A DNA stretch of 64,000 nt. It comes from Mediterranea massiliensis. Lineage in GTDB: Bacteria; Bacteroidota; Bacteroidia; Bacteroidales; Bacteroidaceae. The stretch covers positions 259,328 through 323,327 of the forward strand of contig NZ_LT635837.1 of the NCBI RefSeq assembly GCF_900128475.1, read 5' to 3'. The notes under the pieces were generated by a model that had not been told where the DNA came from, did not search any database, and saw only the letters and a list, made by a program, of their open reading frames with translations. Of this stretch, positions 34,316 through 43,722 are shown piece by piece; position 1 is the stretch's first letter, and each line of letters starts with the position of its first letter. The translations under genes and the position numbers were made by a program.

Positions 34316-34915
34316 ATGAAACGATTCTTGATTCTTTTTTCACTCCTTGCCATATACTGCGGCATCGCCTTTGCACAGACCGAAACGGCTGCCGATACCC
34401 TGCGCCAGACGGCGGGCGACATTCCTCCGACAGGAGAACAGTTGCTTCCCGACGGCGTGAAAAGCTACGACGGCTTCCTGATAGACATGAACAGTCTGGT
34501 AAAAATGCCAACGCCGGACATGGGAAAGTCCTACAGGATCATTGTCCCCGACGCCAGCAAGGATTACAACTGGATATTCCGCCTGAACCCCGACGTCACC
34601 TATTCCTCGGGACTGAGCAACATGTTCTCCCTGTCGGGTTCGCCCTACTTCAGCAGCAATCCTTTCGGCATTATGGGCTTCGGCTTCGGCAACACGACGG
34701 ACAACCTGCAGATGGGCAGCTTCCGCCTGAAGAACGGCTGGCGGCTGAACACTTACGGCGAATACGACAAGGACGGCTGGCGGGTACCCAATCCTTCAGC
34801 CCTACCCTGGCAGAAAAACAACTTCAAGGGTGCCTTCGAACTGAAGTCGCAGGACGGTTCGTTCGGCATCCGCATCGAGGTGCAGAAGGGACGTGAAAAT
34901 CCATTCTTCTATTAA
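34316..34915 (+). CDS. Secreted hypothetical protein
   Basis: 199 residues starting MKRFLILFSLLAIYCGIAFA, a signal peptide ending at about residue 20 before QTETAADT. The mature protein shows beta-strand repeats near the C-terminus (GIMGFGFGNTTDNLQMGSF, GWRLNTYGEYDKDGWR) that resemble part of a small barrel or beta-sandwich. No family is recognised. It has its own promoter after the two-component genes and is followed 13 bp later by an RmlD-like gene, so those two may be co-transcribed. Confidence 0.7.
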   Translation: MKRFLILFSLLAIYCGIAFAQTETAADTLRQTAGDIPPTGEQLLPDGVKSYDGFLIDMNSLVKMPTPDMGKSYRIIVPDASKDYNWIFRLNPDVTYSSGLSNMFSLSGSPYFSSNPFGIMGFGFGNTTDNLQMGSFRLKNGWRLNTYGEYDKDGWRVPNPSALPWQKNNFKGAFELKSQDGSFGIRIEVQKGRENPFFY

Positions 34916-34928
34916 AATCCCGAACATC

Positions 34929-35828
34929 ATGCAACAGAAGATACTGATTGTAGGAGCCAACGGATTTACAGGCCGACGCATCCTCGACACATTGGCGGGC
35001 AAGACGGAATACGAGGTGACCGGCTGCTCGCTGCACGCAGACATTCACCCGCACGCAGACTGCAACTACCGCTTTGTGGAAGCCGATATCCGCGACGATG
35101 CAGCTGTACACCATCTGTTCGACGAACTGTGGCCCAACGTTGTCATCAACACCTCCGCCCTCTCCTCGCCCGACTATTGCGAAAACCACCGCGAAGAAAC
35201 AGACACAACCAACATCCATGCTGCCGCCCGTCTGGCCAGGAATTGCGAACGCCTCGGCAGCCGACTCATCCACCTGTCTACAGACTTCGTATTCGACGGA
35301 GACAGTAACCGTCTCTACACCGAAGAAGACACACCTGCCCCCGTAAACTATTATGGCCGGAGCAAATGGGAAAGCGAACGCCAAGTGGCACGTCTGTGCA
35401 GCAACTATGCCGTGGCACGCATCGTGGTGGTCTACGGCCAACCCTTGCCTGGCCAGCACGGCAACATCGTGCGCCTCGTAGCCGACCGCCTGCGCAACGG
35501 ACAACCTATCCGCGTAATGAACGACCAATGGCGTACGCCGACCTTCGTGGATGACGTTGCACAAGGCATCGGACTGCTCATCGACCACCCCTCCAACGGA
35601 CTCTTCCACATCTGCGGCCCCGAATGCCTGACCATTGCCGACATCGCCTACCGCGTGGCCGATGTGCTGCAGCTGGATGCCTCGCTGATACAGCCCGTCA
35701 GTACCGCCGAGATGCAGGAAGCCACACCCCGACCCCGTTTCAGCGGCCTGAGCATTGACAAGGCCCGCCAACAGCTGGGATACCGTCCGCATTCGCTGGA
35801 AGAAGGTATTCGGGCGATGTTTAGCTGA
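34929..35828 (+). CDS. RmlD-like NAD(P)-dependent sugar-nucleotide reductase/epimerase
   Basis: 299 residues. The Rossmann motif is KILIVGANGFTGRRILD and the extended SDR catalytic pair is in VNYYGRSKWESE (Tyr-x-x-x-Lys). Other RmlD-like elements are HLSTDFVFDGD and PTFVDDVAQGI. It probably reduces or epimerises a dTDP- or other nucleotide sugar, or carries out a related oxidoreduction in the cytosol. Only one such gene is present and no rmlABC is adjacent. It is 13 bp after the secreted hypothetical protein. Confidence 0.85.
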   Translation: MQQKILIVGANGFTGRRILDTLAGKTEYEVTGCSLHADIHPHADCNYRFVEADIRDDAAVHHLFDELWPNVVINTSALSSPDYCENHREETDTTNIHAAARLARNCERLGSRLIHLSTDFVFDGDSNRLYTEEDTPAPVNYYGRSKWESERQVARLCSNYAVARIVVVYGQPLPGQHGNIVRLVADRLRNGQPIRVMNDQWRTPTFVDDVAQGIGLLIDHPSNGLFHICGPECLTIADIAYRVADVLQLDASLIQPVSTAEMQEATPRPRFSGLSIDKARQQLGYRPHSLEEGIRAMFS

Positions 35829-35924
35829 AAACACTAATTTTGCTTTTATAGGTCACTCTGTTTGCTTATCTTTTCAGAACATAGGCTGCACCTCGGAAGA
35901 AAAAACTGAAAACTACGTTTTCGT

Positions 35925-35955
35925 TTTGTTCTTCACTCGGTTTGCACTATCTTTG
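35925..35955 (+). promoter_or_regulatory. Biotin operon promoter (TTTG-19 bp-TATCTTTG)
   Basis: TTTG at 35925-35928 and TATCTTTG at 35948-35955 are separated by 19 bp, an excellent match to the Bacteroidota consensus. Transcription should begin near 35962. The first usable start codon in the bioB frame is then GTG at 35987, preceded by AGGAG at about 35972. Confidence 0.65.
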
Positions 35956-35986
35956 CCATTCGAAAATTAACAGGAGACTGACCCTC

Positions 35987-38407
35987 GTGAAAAAGAAGTT
36001 CATAAAAAAAACGTCACTGCGCTTCCGCCGCTGGAGCCACAAGAGCTATGCAGCCTTTGCCAGCATCGGGCGAAATGTCACCATCGGACGCTTGTCCAAA
36101 GGCGTAGCAGACAGCTCGCTGCGCAAACAGACAGACACGGTGGACACACTCCTTCCATCCTTATCATCCATTATGACCATCGAACAACTGAAACTGCGGG
36201 TACTGGCAGGCACAGCCCTGTCGCCCGAAGAAGCAGCCTGGCTGGCAGGTACAGCCGACCGCGAGGCGCTCTACCGCGCCGCCCACGAGATTACCGAGGC
36301 ATGCGCCCCGCGTGAATTCGATATGTGCTCCATCGTCAATGCCAAGTCGGGCCGATGCCCTGAAAACTGCAAATGGTGCGCACAATCCTCCCACTACCAC
36401 ACACAGGCCGACATCTACGACCTGCTGCCCGCTGAAGGATGCCTGCGGCACGCCCGTGCCAACGAAGAGCAGGATGTCAACCGATTCTCCCTGGTGACCA
36501 GCGGACGAAAACCTTCCAAGAAACAGATTGAACAACTTTGCGACACGGTGCGCTACCTGCGCCGCCATTCGTCCATCCAGCTCTGTGCCTCGCTCGGCCT
36601 GGCTGATGAAGACGAACTGCGACAACTGCACGAAGCCGGCGTGACGCGCTACCACTGCAACCTCGAAACGGCTCCCAGCTACTTCCCCACCCTCTGCTCC
36701 ACGCATACACAGGAGGAAAAAATACGCACGCTGGAGGCAGCCCGCCGCGTGGGCATGGACGTGTGCAGCGGCGGCATCATCGGAATGGGCGAAACAATGG
36801 AACAGCGCATCGAGCTGGCCTTCACGCTCCGTAAGCTGAACGTGCAATCCATCCCCATGAACCTGCTCAGTCCCATCAAGGGCACACCGCTGGAACACCA
36901 GGCACCGCTGAGCGAGGATGAGATACTGACTACTATCGCTCTTTTCCGCTTCATCAACCCCACAGCCTACCTGCGCTTTGCGGGCGGACGTTCGCAGCTG
37001 AGCCGCGAAGCCGTGAAAAAAGCCTTATATATAGGTATCAACTCGGCCATCGTGGGCGACCTGCTCACCACCCTCGGTTCGAAGGTGGCCGAAGACAAGC
37101 AACTGGTACGCGAGGCAGGCTACCGCCTGTGCGATTCACAGTTCGACCGCGAACACCTGTGGCATCCCTATACCTCGACCACCAACCCGTTGCCCGTCTA
37201 CAAAGTGAAGGGCGCACAGGGAGCCACCATCACGCTGGAAAGCGGTGAAACGCTGATAGAAGGCATGTCGTCGTGGTGGTGCCAGGTGCACGGCTACAAC
37301 CACCCCGTACTGAACCAGGCCGTGGAAGAACAGCTGAAACGGATGTCGCACGTCATGTTCGGCGGTCTGACACACGACCCAGCCATTGAACTGGGCCGTC
37401 TGCTGCTACCCTTGGTGCCGCCCTCCATACAGAAAATCTTCTACGCCGACTCGGGCTCCGTAGCCGTAGAGGTAGCGCTGAAGATGGCCGTACAATATTG
37501 GGTAGGCAAGGGACAGGAGAAGAAAAACAACTTCGTCACCATCCGCTCGGGCTACCACGGCGACACTTGGAATGCCATGTCGGTCTGCGACCCCGTCACA
37601 GGCATGCACTCACTCTTCGGCAGTGCCCTGCCCGTGCGCTACTTCGTGCCGCAACCCCGCTCGCGCTTCGACGGTGAATGGAACCCCGATGACATTCTGC
37701 CGCTAAAGGCCACCATCGAGCAGCATGCCGACGAACTGGCCGCCCTCATCCTCGAACCCATCGTGCAAGGAGCAGGCGGCATGTGGTTCTACCATCCGCA
37801 ATACCTGCGCGAAGCAGCCCGCCTGTGCCGCGAACACGGTCTGCTGCTCATCTTCGACGAGATAGCCACGGGCTTCGGACGGACAGGACGCCTCTTTGCC
37901 TGGGAGCACGTGGGTGTGGAGCCTGACATCATGTGCATCGGCAAGGCGCTGACAGGCGGATACATGACCCTATCTGCCGTGCTGGCCACGAACGAGGTGG
38001 CGGACACTATCTCGAACCACGCCCCCGGCTGCTTCATGCACGGCCCCACATTCATGGGCAACCCGCTGGCCTGTGCCTGTGCCTGCGCCTCCATCCGCCT
38101 GCTCACGTCGGCGGAATACGACTGGCAGGGACGGGTACGCCGCATCGAAGCACAGCTGCGCCGCGAGCTGGAGCCTGCCCGACAGCTTCCGCAGGTGGCC
38201 GACGTGCGCATACTGGGCGCCATCGGCGTCATCGAAACCAAGACACCGGTGGACATGGCCTGGATGCAGCGCCGCTTCGTGGAAGAGGGCATCTGGGTAC
38301 GTCCCTTCGGACGGCTGGTTTACCTGATGCCGCCCTTCGTCATCGAGCCGGAGCAGCTGAGCCGGTTGACGGGAGGATTGCAGAAGATAGTAAGAGAGAT
38401 GAAATAA
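35987..38407 (+). CDS. bioB-bioA: Fused biotin synthase-DAPA aminotransferase (BioB-BioA) with N-terminal extension
   Basis: Two fused enzymes. From ATG 36173 (744 residues): BioB at about 1-320, with 4Fe-4S cysteines C62, C66, C69 in CPENCKWC, makes biotin from dethiobiotin. BioA at about 325-744 ([21 protein letters not shown]-Lys591 in [11 protein letters not shown]) makes 7,8-diaminopelargonate using SAM. BioA-BioB fusions are known in Bacteroides. In the same frame, with no stop between, lies a 62-codon stretch from GTG 35987 ([19 protein letters not shown]). It resembles small basic Bacteroides proteins and sits just inside the predicted transcript, so a longer 806-residue product is possible. 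I annotate the longer form; 36173 is the conservative start. Confidence 0.85.
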   Translation: MKKKFIKKTSLRFRRWSHKSYAAFASIGRNVTIGRLSKGVADSSLRKQTDTVDTLLPSLSSIMTIEQLKLRVLAGTALSPEEAAWLAGTADREALYRAAHEITEACAPREFDMCSIVNAKSGRCPENCKWCAQSSHYHTQADIYDLLPAEGCLRHARANEEQDVNRFSLVTSGRKPSKKQIEQLCDTVRYLRRHSSIQLCASLGLADEDELRQLHEAGVTRYHCNLETAPSYFPTLCSTHTQEEKIRTLEAARRVGMDVCSGGIIGMGETMEQRIELAFTLRKLNVQSIPMNLLSPIKGTPLEHQAPLSEDEILTTIALFRFINPTAYLRFAGGRSQLSREAVKKALYIGINSAIVGDLLTTLGSKVAEDKQLVREAGYRLCDSQFDREHLWHPYTSTTNPLPVYKVKGAQGATITLESGETLIEGMSSWWCQVHGYNHPVLNQAVEEQLKRMSHVMFGGLTHDPAIELGRLLLPLVPPSIQKIFYADSGSVAVEVALKMAVQYWVGKGQEKKNNFVTIRSGYHGDTWNAMSVCDPVTGMHSLFGSALPVRYFVPQPRSRFDGEWNPDDILPLKATIEQHADELAALILEPIVQGAGGMWFYHPQYLREAARLCREHGLLLIFDEIATGFGRTGRLFAWEHVGVEPDIMCIGKALTGGYMTLSAVLATNEVADTISNHAPGCFMHGPTFMGNPLACACACASIRLLTSAEYDWQGRVRRIEAQLRRELEPARQLPQVADVRILGAIGVIETKTPVDMAWMQRRFVEEGIWVRPFGRLVYLMPPFVIEPEQLSRLTGGLQKIVREMK

Positions 38408-38416
38408 CAGAAGACC

Positions 38417-39583
38417 ATGAACTTTACCCAAGAACTGCAACAAGAGCTCGACGCCCTCCGCGCCCGGGGCAACCTGCGCCACCTGCCCCGTCTGGAGCAC
38501 GACGGACGCTACGTCACCCCCCCCGACGGACGGCGGATGCTGAACCTCTCGTCCAACGACTACCTGGGCCTGGCGGCCGATACCGACCTGCGCCGCGAAT
38601 TTCTGGAAACCCTGACGCCCGAAACCTTCCTGCCCACCTCGTCGTCGTCGCGCCTGCTCACGGGCAACTTCCGCGTCTACGACGAACTGGAGGACGAACT
38701 GGCCCGCCTGTTCGGCACCGAAGCCGCGCTGGTGTTCAACTGCGGCTACCATGCCAACACGGGCATCCTGCCCGCCATGGCCGACGCGCAGACACTCATC
38801 CTGGCCGACAAACTGGTACATGCCAGCCTCATCGACGGCATCCGCCTCGCCGCGCCCGCCCGCTGCATCCGCTACCGCCACAACGACCTGGCACAGCTGG
38901 AACGGCTCGTCGGTGAACACAGCGACCAGTACCACCGCCTCATCATCGTCACCGAAAGCGTGTTCAGCATGGACGGCGACCGCACTGACCTGCGCCGCCT
39001 CACGGCCCTGAAACACCGCTACGACAATGTGCTGCTCTACGTCGACGAAGCTCATGCCTTCGGCGTCTTCGGTCCTACGGGACTGGGGTGCGCTGAAGAA
39101 GAGGGCTGCACGGCCGACATTGACTTCCTCGTGGGCACCTTCGGCAAGGCCTGTGCCTCAGCCGGAGCCTACGTAGCATGCAGCCGGACGGTGCGAGAGT
39201 TCCTCGTCAACCGCATGCGCCCATTCATCTTCACCACCGCCCTGCCACCCGTCAGCGTGGCGTGGACGCTGTTCGTGGTGCGCCGCCTGGCCTCGATGAA
39301 CGACCGTCGCCGCCACGTACTGCACTTGGGCGACCTATTGCGCACCCGTCTGGCCGAAGAAGGATACTCCACACCCAGCGTCAGCCAAATTGTCCCGATG
39401 ATTGTGGGGCCGAGCGCCGACACCGTACTGCGCGCCGAAGCCCTGCAACGACACGGTTTCTACGCCCTGCCCGTCCGCCCTCCCACGGTGCCCGAAGGCA
39501 CGTCGCGCATCCGCTTCTCGCTGACGGCGGCCCTGACGGAAGAGGAAATAAACGACATTCCCCTTAGGGAAACGAATGTATAA
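38417..39583 (+). CDS. bioF: 8-amino-7-oxononanoate synthase
   Basis: 388 residues. PLP-dependent enzyme joining pimeloyl-ACP and alanine, the first step of the biotin ring pathway. The PLP lysine is Lys244 in VGTFGKACASAGAYV, with VDEAHAFGVFGPTGLG providing the Asp and His that contact the cofactor. The N-terminal RHLPRLEHDG and SSNDYLGLAAD are typical. It begins 9 bp after the bioB-bioA stop and runs into bioG. Length matches BioF (about 385). Confidence 0.95.
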   Translation: MNFTQELQQELDALRARGNLRHLPRLEHDGRYVTPPDGRRMLNLSSNDYLGLAADTDLRREFLETLTPETFLPTSSSSRLLTGNFRVYDELEDELARLFGTEAALVFNCGYHANTGILPAMADAQTLILADKLVHASLIDGIRLAAPARCIRYRHNDLAQLERLVGEHSDQYHRLIIVTESVFSMDGDRTDLRRLTALKHRYDNVLLYVDEAHAFGVFGPTGLGCAEEEGCTADIDFLVGTFGKACASAGAYVACSRTVREFLVNRMRPFIFTTALPPVSVAWTLFVVRRLASMNDRRRHVLHLGDLLRTRLAEEGYSTPSVSQIVPMIVGPSADTVLRAEALQRHGFYALPVRPPTVPEGTSRIRFSLTAALTEEEINDIPLRETNV

Positions 39584-39600
39584 CAGACAACAATCATCGT

Positions 39601-40266
39601 ATGAAACAAGTATACCTCATACACGAACATCATCCCCGCCTGCTCCTGTTCTTCGCCGGATGGGCGGCGGACGAAACGCCGTTCCGCCACTACCGTCCGC
39701 AGGGGATGGACTACCAGATTTGTTACGACTACCGCACGCTGGACTTCGACACCACGCTCCTCCGCGACTATGCCGAAGTTCATGTCGTAGGCTGGTCGAT
39801 GGGCGTATGGGCCGCCTCGCATGTGCTGCCCTCAGCGGGCCTGAACGTAGCGAGCTGTACCGCTCTGAACGGTACGCCCTATCCCATCGACGAACGCCGC
39901 GGCATCCCGCCCGCCATCTATCAGGGTACACTCGATGGACTGACGGGCGCCTCGCTCCACAAGTTCCTGCGCCGCATGTGTGCCGACAGTGCCGCTTTCC
40001 GCGATTTTCTCGACCGCACGCCCCGCCGTCCATTGGACGAGATACGCGACGAGCTGGCCTGCATCGCCCGCCTCGATGCCACGCTGTCCGCCCCTGCGCT
40101 GACATGGACCGAGGCCGTCGTAGGACACGCAGACCGCATCATCCCGCCCGCCAACCAGCTGAATGCCTGGCACGAGCTGGGTACGACCATCCTCGAAACC
40201 GACGACGCACACTACCAGGAACCTCTCTTCAAACACTACCTGCAAGACCGATGGACAAACAACTGA
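39601..40266 (+). CDS. bioG: Pimeloyl-[ACP] methyl ester esterase, BioG type
   Basis: 221 residues, alpha/beta-hydrolase of the BioG/DUF452 group that removes the methyl group from pimeloyl-ACP methyl ester to end the BioC-primed synthesis. The nucleophile elbow is VVGWSMGVW with Ser66. The opening LLFFAGWAADETPF and late His in TDDAHYQEPLFKHY are typical. It lies between bioF and bioC and overlaps bioC by 16 bp, implying translational coupling. Confidence 0.92.
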   Translation: MKQVYLIHEHHPRLLLFFAGWAADETPFRHYRPQGMDYQICYDYRTLDFDTTLLRDYAEVHVVGWSMGVWAASHVLPSAGLNVASCTALNGTPYPIDERRGIPPAIYQGTLDGLTGASLHKFLRRMCADSAAFRDFLDRTPRRPLDEIRDELACIARLDATLSAPALTWTEAVVGHADRIIPPANQLNAWHELGTTILETDDAHYQEPLFKHYLQDRWTNN

Positions 40267-41024
40267 TAGCCGAACGATTTGCCCGTGCCCGCGCCACCTA
40301 CAGCCGCGAGGCACGCGTACAACAGCAGGTGGCCGAGAAGATGACCACCCTGCTCCGTAGCACCCTGCCCGACGCCCGCTTCGACCGCATCGCCGAGTTC
40401 GGCTGCGGCACGGGGCTGTATTCGCAACTGATTTATGACACGTGGCACCCCTCGCTGCTCCACCTCAACGACCTCTGCCCCGAAATGCGCTTCTGCCTGG
40501 ATTGTCTGACGATCCGTACCGGTGTAATCTTCGAGGCGGGCGATGCCGAGACCTGCCCTCTGCCCGACGGACTGGACCTGCTGACTTCCTGCTCCACCCT
40601 CCAGTGGTTCGCCTCGTCCCGTGAGTTCTTCCGCCGCAGCACCTCGCTGCTCCGCCCCGGCGGTGTGCTGGCCTTCACCACCTTCGGCCTAAGCAACCTG
40701 CTGGAGATACGCACGCTGACGGGCAACGGGCTGGACTACACACCGCCCCAACAACTCCGCCGCGAGCTGGAAGACGCCGGCTTCCGCATCCTCCATCTGG
40801 AGCAGGAAGAAGCCGTGCTCCACTTCCCCATCCCCGTCGATGTCCTGCGCCACCTGCGTATGACGGGCGTCACCGGCACGGAGAAGCACACCTGGAGCCG
40901 CGGCCGCCTGCAAGCATTCTGCGACGAATACATCCGCCGCTTCGGCTCGTCCGAAGGCGTGAGCCTGACGTATCAACCGATATATGTGATTTGTACCATT
41001 GAGAATTCAGAATTAAGGAGTTAA
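40251..41024 (+). CDS. bioC: Malonyl-[ACP] O-methyltransferase
   Basis: 257 residues, SAM-dependent methyltransferase that caps malonyl-ACP so fatty-acid synthesis can make pimeloyl-ACP. SAM motif I is IAEFGCGTGLYSQ. The start MDKQLIAERFARARATYSRE overlaps the bioG end by 16 bp. The last codons and the stop fall within an AGGAGTTAAG repeat (LRS then TAA), so the C-terminus has been recast by that sequence. bioD follows 107 bp later after the repeat-rich spacer. Confidence 0.92.
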   Translation: MDKQLIAERFARARATYSREARVQQQVAEKMTTLLRSTLPDARFDRIAEFGCGTGLYSQLIYDTWHPSLLHLNDLCPEMRFCLDCLTIRTGVIFEAGDAETCPLPDGLDLLTSCSTLQWFASSREFFRRSTSLLRPGGVLAFTTFGLSNLLEIRTLTGNGLDYTPPQQLRRELEDAGFRILHLEQEEAVLHFPIPVDVLRHLRMTGVTGTEKHTWSRGRLQAFCDEYIRRFGSSEGVSLTYQPIYVICTIENSELRS

Positions 41025-41113
41025 GAAATCAGGAGTTAAGCCAATAGTTTTGAATACTGAAACCAAGGTATCGGCTTAACTCCTTAACTCCTGTCTCCTT
41101 AACTCCTTTAACT
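41015..41113. repeat. AGGAGTTAAG inverted/direct repeat cluster between bioC and bioD
   Basis: AAGGAGTTAAG (41015-41025) and AGGAGTTAAGCC (41031-41042) are followed by GGCTTAACTCCT (41073-41084) and two further CTTAACTCC copies. The perfect 12-bp arm pair would form a hairpin of 30-base loop in the operon transcript. Similar words lie before the histidine kinase at 24165-24177 and near 18195. Confidence 0.75.
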
Positions 41114-41131
41114 TTTAAAACGCTTTCAACC

Positions 41132-41782
41132 ATGAACGCCAACAACATCTACTTCATCAGCGGTATCGACACCGATGCCGGAAAGTCTTACTGCACCGCC
41201 TGGTATGCGGCGCAGCTCATCCAAGAAGGCAAACGGGTCATCACCCAGAAATTCATCCAGACAGGCAACGTAGGTCACAGCGAAGACATCGACCTGCACC
41301 GCCGCCTCATGGACACCGGCTACCTGCCCGAAGACCGTGAAGGCCTCACCATGCCCGAAATCTTCTCCTACCCCGCCTCACCCGACCTGGCCGCACGCAT
41401 CGACCGCCGCGAAATAGACTTCGAACGCATCGGGCAGGCCACGCAGGAACTGGCCCGCCGCTACGACACGGTGCTGGTCGAAGGTGCCGGCGGCCTGATG
41501 GTCCCCCTGAAGGACGAGTACCTCACCATCGACTACATCGCCGAAAAGGGTTATCCGCTCATCTTCGTCACCTCGGGCAAACTGGGCAGCGTGAACCACA
41601 CCCTGCTCAGTCTGGAAGCCGTCGCCCGCCGCGGCATCCGGCTCGACACCGTGCTCTACAACCTCTATCCCACCCTGGCCGACACCACCATTCAGGAAGA
41701 CACACAGCAGTACCTGCGCCGCTACCTCGGACGGCACTTCCCGCAATGCCGCTTCCTGACGGTGCCTGTGCTCAAGAAGTAA
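41132..41782 (+). CDS. bioD: Dethiobiotin synthetase
   Basis: 216 residues. ATP-dependent carboxylation of 7,8-diaminopelargonate to dethiobiotin. The P-loop-like motif is FISGIDTDAGKSYCTAWYA, with LVEGAGGLMVPL as the switch region and conserved VTSGKLGSVNHTLLSLEA. This completes the pathway in one cluster with bioB, bioA, bioF, bioC and bioG. The separation from bioC by a repeat-rich 107 bp suggests read-through with possible attenuation. There is no separate promoter box in the gap. Confidence 0.95.
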   Translation: MNANNIYFISGIDTDAGKSYCTAWYAAQLIQEGKRVITQKFIQTGNVGHSEDIDLHRRLMDTGYLPEDREGLTMPEIFSYPASPDLAARIDRREIDFERIGQATQELARRYDTVLVEGAGGLMVPLKDEYLTIDYIAEKGYPLIFVTSGKLGSVNHTLLSLEAVARRGIRLDTVLYNLYPTLADTTIQEDTQQYLRRYLGRHFPQCRFLTVPVLKK

Positions 41783-41826
41783 GAAAAAAGAAAGGGCGGG
41801 CCGTACAAGGTGTGCCCGAAAATTCG

Positions 41827-41834
41827 TACTTTTG
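41827..41834 (+). promoter_or_regulatory. -7 box TACTTTTG upstream of the glycosyltransferase
   Basis: TACTTTTG, 25 bp upstream of ATG 41859, starts a new transcription unit after the biotin operon. Confidence 0.5.
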
Positions 41835-41858
41835 CGCATCAGTTAGAACAAAGCATAA

Positions 41859-43031
41859 ATGGAAGCATTCGCACTCGACACTACCGAACAATATCTGCTG
41901 GCCGCTACCGGTATCCTGTTCATCGTCCAGGCCCTCTACTACCTCACCCTCTACAACCGCATCCACCTGCGCAGCCGCAAGGCCGGACGCGACGAACTGC
42001 ATTTCACGCAGGAACTGCCGCCCCTGTCTGTCATCCTCTGCGCCCACGACGAAGTAGAGAACCTGCGCCGCAACCTGCCCGCCATCTTTGAGCAGGACTA
42101 TCCGCAGTTCGAAGTCATCGTCATCAACGACGGCGAGAAGGGCGAAAGCGAGGAATATCTGACCCAACTCGAAGAGCAATACTCCAACCTGTACCACAGC
42201 TTTGTGCCCGACTCCTCGCGCTACATCAGCCGCAAGAAGCTGGCCGTCACGTTGGGTATCCGCGCCGCCCGCTACGACTGGCTGGTGCTGACCGAGGCCA
42301 ACTGCCGCCCGCAGAGCAACCAGTGGCTGCGCCTGATGGCCCGCAACTTCACCTCGCGCACCGAAGTAGTGCTGGGCTACAGCGGCTACGAACGCGGGCA
42401 CAACTGGCTGCACCGCCGCGCCGCCTTCGACAGCCTCTTCACCGCCATGCGCTACCTGGGGTTCGCCCTGGCCGGCAATCCCTACATGGGCATCGGCCGC
42501 AACCTGGCCTACCGTAAAGACCTCTTCTTCGACCAAAAGGGCTTCTCCGCCCACCTGAACCTACGCCGCGGCGACGACGACCTCTTCGTCAACCAGGTGG
42601 CCCGTCGGGACAACACCCGCGTGGAGACCGACCCGGCCTCCGTGGTCCGCATGCAGCCCCTTTTCCGTGCCAAGGACTGGCGCGAGGAAAAAATCGGCTA
42701 CGCCTCCACCGCTCCCCTGTACCACGGCATGCAGCGCTGGGCGCTCGGCTTCGAGACCTTCAGCCGCCTGCTGTTCCATGCCGCATGGATAGCGACGGTC
42801 GTCATATCCGCTCTTCATGCCCACTGGCTGGTGGCAGGACTTGGCTTCCTGTTGTTCGTATTCCGTTTCGTGATGCAGGCACTCGTCATCAACACTACGG
42901 CCAAAGACTTGGACGAGAAATACCGCTACCGCTTCCTGCTCCCCGTCTTCGACGTTCTCCAGCCGCTCCAGTCGCTGCGCTGGAAGCTCTACTGCCTCTT
43001 CCGCGACAAGCGGGAGTTTCTGCGGAAATGA
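41859..43031 (+). CDS. Membrane-associated family 2 glycosyltransferase
   Basis: 390 residues. An N-terminal helix (YLLAATGILFIVQALYYLTL) is followed by a GT-A domain (SVILCAHDEVENLRRNLPAI, then VIVINDGEKGE with the nucleotide-binding DG). Two or more C-terminal helices around residues 300-345 (WIATVVISALHAHWLVAGLG) anchor it. The donor-site EANC in place of DxD, and the RRGDDDLFVNQ motif, are typical of this Bacteroides group. It likely transfers a sugar onto lipid-linked or cell-wall acceptors. The HD-domain gene follows 23 bp later. Confidence 0.85.
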   Translation: MEAFALDTTEQYLLAATGILFIVQALYYLTLYNRIHLRSRKAGRDELHFTQELPPLSVILCAHDEVENLRRNLPAIFEQDYPQFEVIVINDGEKGESEEYLTQLEEQYSNLYHSFVPDSSRYISRKKLAVTLGIRAARYDWLVLTEANCRPQSNQWLRLMARNFTSRTEVVLGYSGYERGHNWLHRRAAFDSLFTAMRYLGFALAGNPYMGIGRNLAYRKDLFFDQKGFSAHLNLRRGDDDLFVNQVARRDNTRVETDPASVVRMQPLFRAKDWREEKIGYASTAPLYHGMQRWALGFETFSRLLFHAAWIATVVISALHAHWLVAGLGFLLFVFRFVMQALVINTTAKDLDEKYRYRFLLPVFDVLQPLQSLRWKLYCLFRDKREFLRK

Positions 43032-43054
43032 CAACACATTAACAATCCCAAGAT

Positions 43055-43591
43055 ATGAATCCCAAACACGCCCGACTGACAACCCTCATGACCGCCTACA
43101 ACGCAGGCGACCCCAAACGCATCCAGCATTTCATCAAAGTATACCAACTGGCTTCGGTTATCGGCACGTTGGAACAGCTGGACGAAGAAACTCTGTTCAT
43201 ACTGGAAACGGCCGCCATCGTACACGACATCGGCATACACATCAGCGAACAGAAATACGGCGTATGCGACGGAAAGCATCAGGAACAGGAAGGACCGGCG
43301 GAAGCCCGAAAGCTCCTCGAAGCCACCGGAGACTACACTATCCAGCAGACAGAGCGTGTCTGCTGGCTCATCGCCCACCATCACACGTACAAGGACATTA
43401 CCGGCATGGATTATCAGATTCTGGTGGAAGCCGACTTTCTGGTAAACATCTACGAAGACAGCCTCTCTGTCGATGCCGTCGATGCCGTCAAACGGAACAT
43501 CTTCCGAACCCAGACGGGAATCGAACTGCTGGAAAACATGTTTGAAAAGTCATACTCTTTCCCGTCCCACAATACTCCCGAGAAGCTGTAA
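43055..43591 (+). CDS. HD-domain phosphohydrolase
   Basis: 178 residues. The HD motif AAIVHDIGIHISE is followed downstream by CWLIAHHHTYKDI and a late Asp in VEADFLVNIYED, the usual metal-binding set of the HD superfamily. Substrate unknown; nucleotides or cyclic-dinucleotides are possible. It starts 23 bp after the glycosyltransferase stop and ends 17 bp before the 22-bp repeat array at 43609. It has no signal peptide. Confidence 0.85.
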   Translation: MNPKHARLTTLMTAYNAGDPKRIQHFIKVYQLASVIGTLEQLDEETLFILETAAIVHDIGIHISEQKYGVCDGKHQEQEGPAEARKLLEATGDYTIQQTERVCWLIAHHHTYKDITGMDYQILVEADFLVNIYEDSLSVDAVDAVKRNIFRTQTGIELLENMFEKSYSFPSHNTPEKL

Positions 43592-43608
43592 GAATGCAGG
43601 ATATATCC

Positions 43609-43696
43609 AGTACTTCCATACAAGTACTGCAGTACTTACAGCCAAGTACTTGAGTACTTCCGTACAAGTACTGGAGTAATCCCATGGAAGTACTGA
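43609..43696. repeat. Array B: four 22-bp palindromic units, paralogous to array A
   Basis: Units start at 43609, 43631, 43653 and 43675. Three contain AGTACTT-N6-AAGTACT, a 20-bp palindrome with spacers CCATAC, ACAGCC and CCGTAC, plus two bases; the last begins AGTAATCCC. The order of the CCATAC, CCGTAC and AGTAATCCC units is the same as in array A at 1370-1435, with the ACAGCC unit extra here. It lies between two convergent genes, 17 bp past the HD stop and 26 bp before the end of the kinase-like gene. Confidence 0.9.
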
Positions 43697-43722
43697 CACT
43701 TTGCTGCGGGCATTGCGGACAT

